Below are positions 63,657 to 64,000 of a DNA stretch of 64,000 nt, piece by piece (the first letter of the stretch is position 1; each line of letters opens with the position of its first letter). Position numbers and translations under genes: made by a program. Source of the DNA: Pseudomonas frederiksbergensis (GTDB lineage: Bacteria > Pseudomonadota > Gammaproteobacteria > Pseudomonadales > Pseudomonadaceae); NCBI RefSeq assembly GCF_035751725.1, contig NZ_CP142104.1, forward strand, positions 4,650,001 to 4,714,000, given 5' to 3'. The notes under the pieces were generated by a model. It searched no databases and was not told where the DNA came from. It saw only the letters and a list, made by a program, of their open reading frames with translations.

Positions 63657-64000
63657 ATGAACAACGCCCTGTCCCAGCTCCAGCCCTACCCGTTCGAAAA
63701 ACTGCGCGCCCTGCTCGGCAGCGTCACGCCGAACCCGGACAAGCGTCCGATCGCGCTGTCCATCGGCGAGCCCAAGCACCGTTCACCGAGCTTTGTAGCT
63801 GAGGCGCTGGCCAGCAATCTGGAAAAAATGGCGGTGTACCCGACCACCCTCGGCATCCCGGAGCTGCGCGAAGCCATCGCTGGTTGGTGCGAGCGTCGCT
63901 TCAATGTGCCAAGCGGCTGGCTCGACCCGGCGCGCCATGTGCTGCCGGTCAACGGCACCCGTGAAGCCTTGTTCGCCTTCACCCAGACCGTGGTCAACCG
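63657..64000 (+). CDS. dapC: Succinyldiaminopimelate transaminase (partial, 3' end off the window)
   Basis: The frame is open from ATG 63657 (MNNALSQLQPYPFEKLRALL) to the right edge (114 codons). SIGEPKHRSPSFVAEALASN and VYPTTLGIPELREAIAGWCE are the N-terminal blocks of the fold-I aminotransferase DapC; the PLP lysine lies beyond the window. It makes N-succinyl-LL-diaminopimelate in the lysine and peptidoglycan pathway. glnD-dapC order is typical of Pseudomonas. Confidence 0.9.
   Translation, partial: MNNALSQLQPYPFEKLRALLGSVTPNPDKRPIALSIGEPKHRSPSFVAEALASNLEKMAVYPTTLGIPELREAIAGWCERRFNVPSGWLDPARHVLPVNGTREALFAFTQTVVN

Overview
The window is chromosomal DNA of a Pseudomonas fluorescens-group bacterium. 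This rests on the gene order rpsB-tsf-pyrH-frr-uppS-cdsA-dxr-rseP-bamA-skp-lpxD-fabZ-lpxA-lpxB-rnhB-dnaE-accA-tilS-pyrG-kdsA-eno-ftsB-ispD, on ispF-truD-surE-pcm-nlpD-rpoS-rsmZ-fdxA-mutS, on the Pseudomonas-type REP/REPIN sequences, and on the phage-tail cluster next to mutS. Almost everything from 1 to 59.7 kb except LysR, mutS, fdxA and a DUF6124 gene is on the minus strand. map, glnD and dapC are on the plus strand at the right end.

Region 1 (about 1-20.2 kb, read right to left) is an accessory cluster of phage-tail genes with no capsid, terminase, portal or integrase gene in view. This is the makeup expected of R-type tailocins (phage-tail-like bacteriocins) at the mutS locus. Two contractile-tail modules of different ancestry lie in tandem. 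A P2/R-pyocin-like module (6.8-18.2 kb) has holin, completion protein, V, W, J, I, split tail fibre, chaperone, sheath FI, tube FII, E/E', tape measure T, U, X and D. A Mu-like module (1-6.6 kb, running off the left edge) has gp37-like, DUF2635, sheath L, tube M, gp41-like, tape measure, N and P. Both tail-assembly-chaperone genes carry an in-phase -1 slippery heptamer followed by an overlapping frame. The control region (19.0-20.25 kb) has a PrtR/LexA-like self-cleaving repressor, a sigma70-type promoter whose spacer is a palindromic operator, two further operator copies upstream, a structured leader, a Mu Com-like zinc-finger gene and an exported DUF642-like protein. No prtN-like activator gene is visible.

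Region 2 (20.2-21.65 kb) is repeat-rich. It holds a probable structured leader and a DUF6124 gene, REP sequences, and a GC-rich hairpin-rich element resembling a dispersed Pseudomonas repeat.

Region 3 (21.65-34.4 kb) carries mutS, fdxA, the GacA-controlled small RNA rsmZ, then rpoS, nlpD, pcm, surE, truD and ispF (stress sigma factor and maintenance genes), glutathione-dependent formaldehyde detoxification (fghA, frmA) with a divergent LysR regulator, and ispD-ftsB. Region 4 (34.5-64 kb) is core metabolism and envelope biogenesis: eno, kdsA, pyrG, tilS, accA, dnaE, rnhB, the lipid A genes, the outer-membrane assembly genes, isoprenoid and phospholipid genes, and translation factors, followed by the nitrogen sensor glnD and the lysine-pathway gene dapC.

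The most novel part is the tailocin cluster, above all its control region and its two recoding sites. The rest is ordinary, highly conserved Pseudomonas genome.
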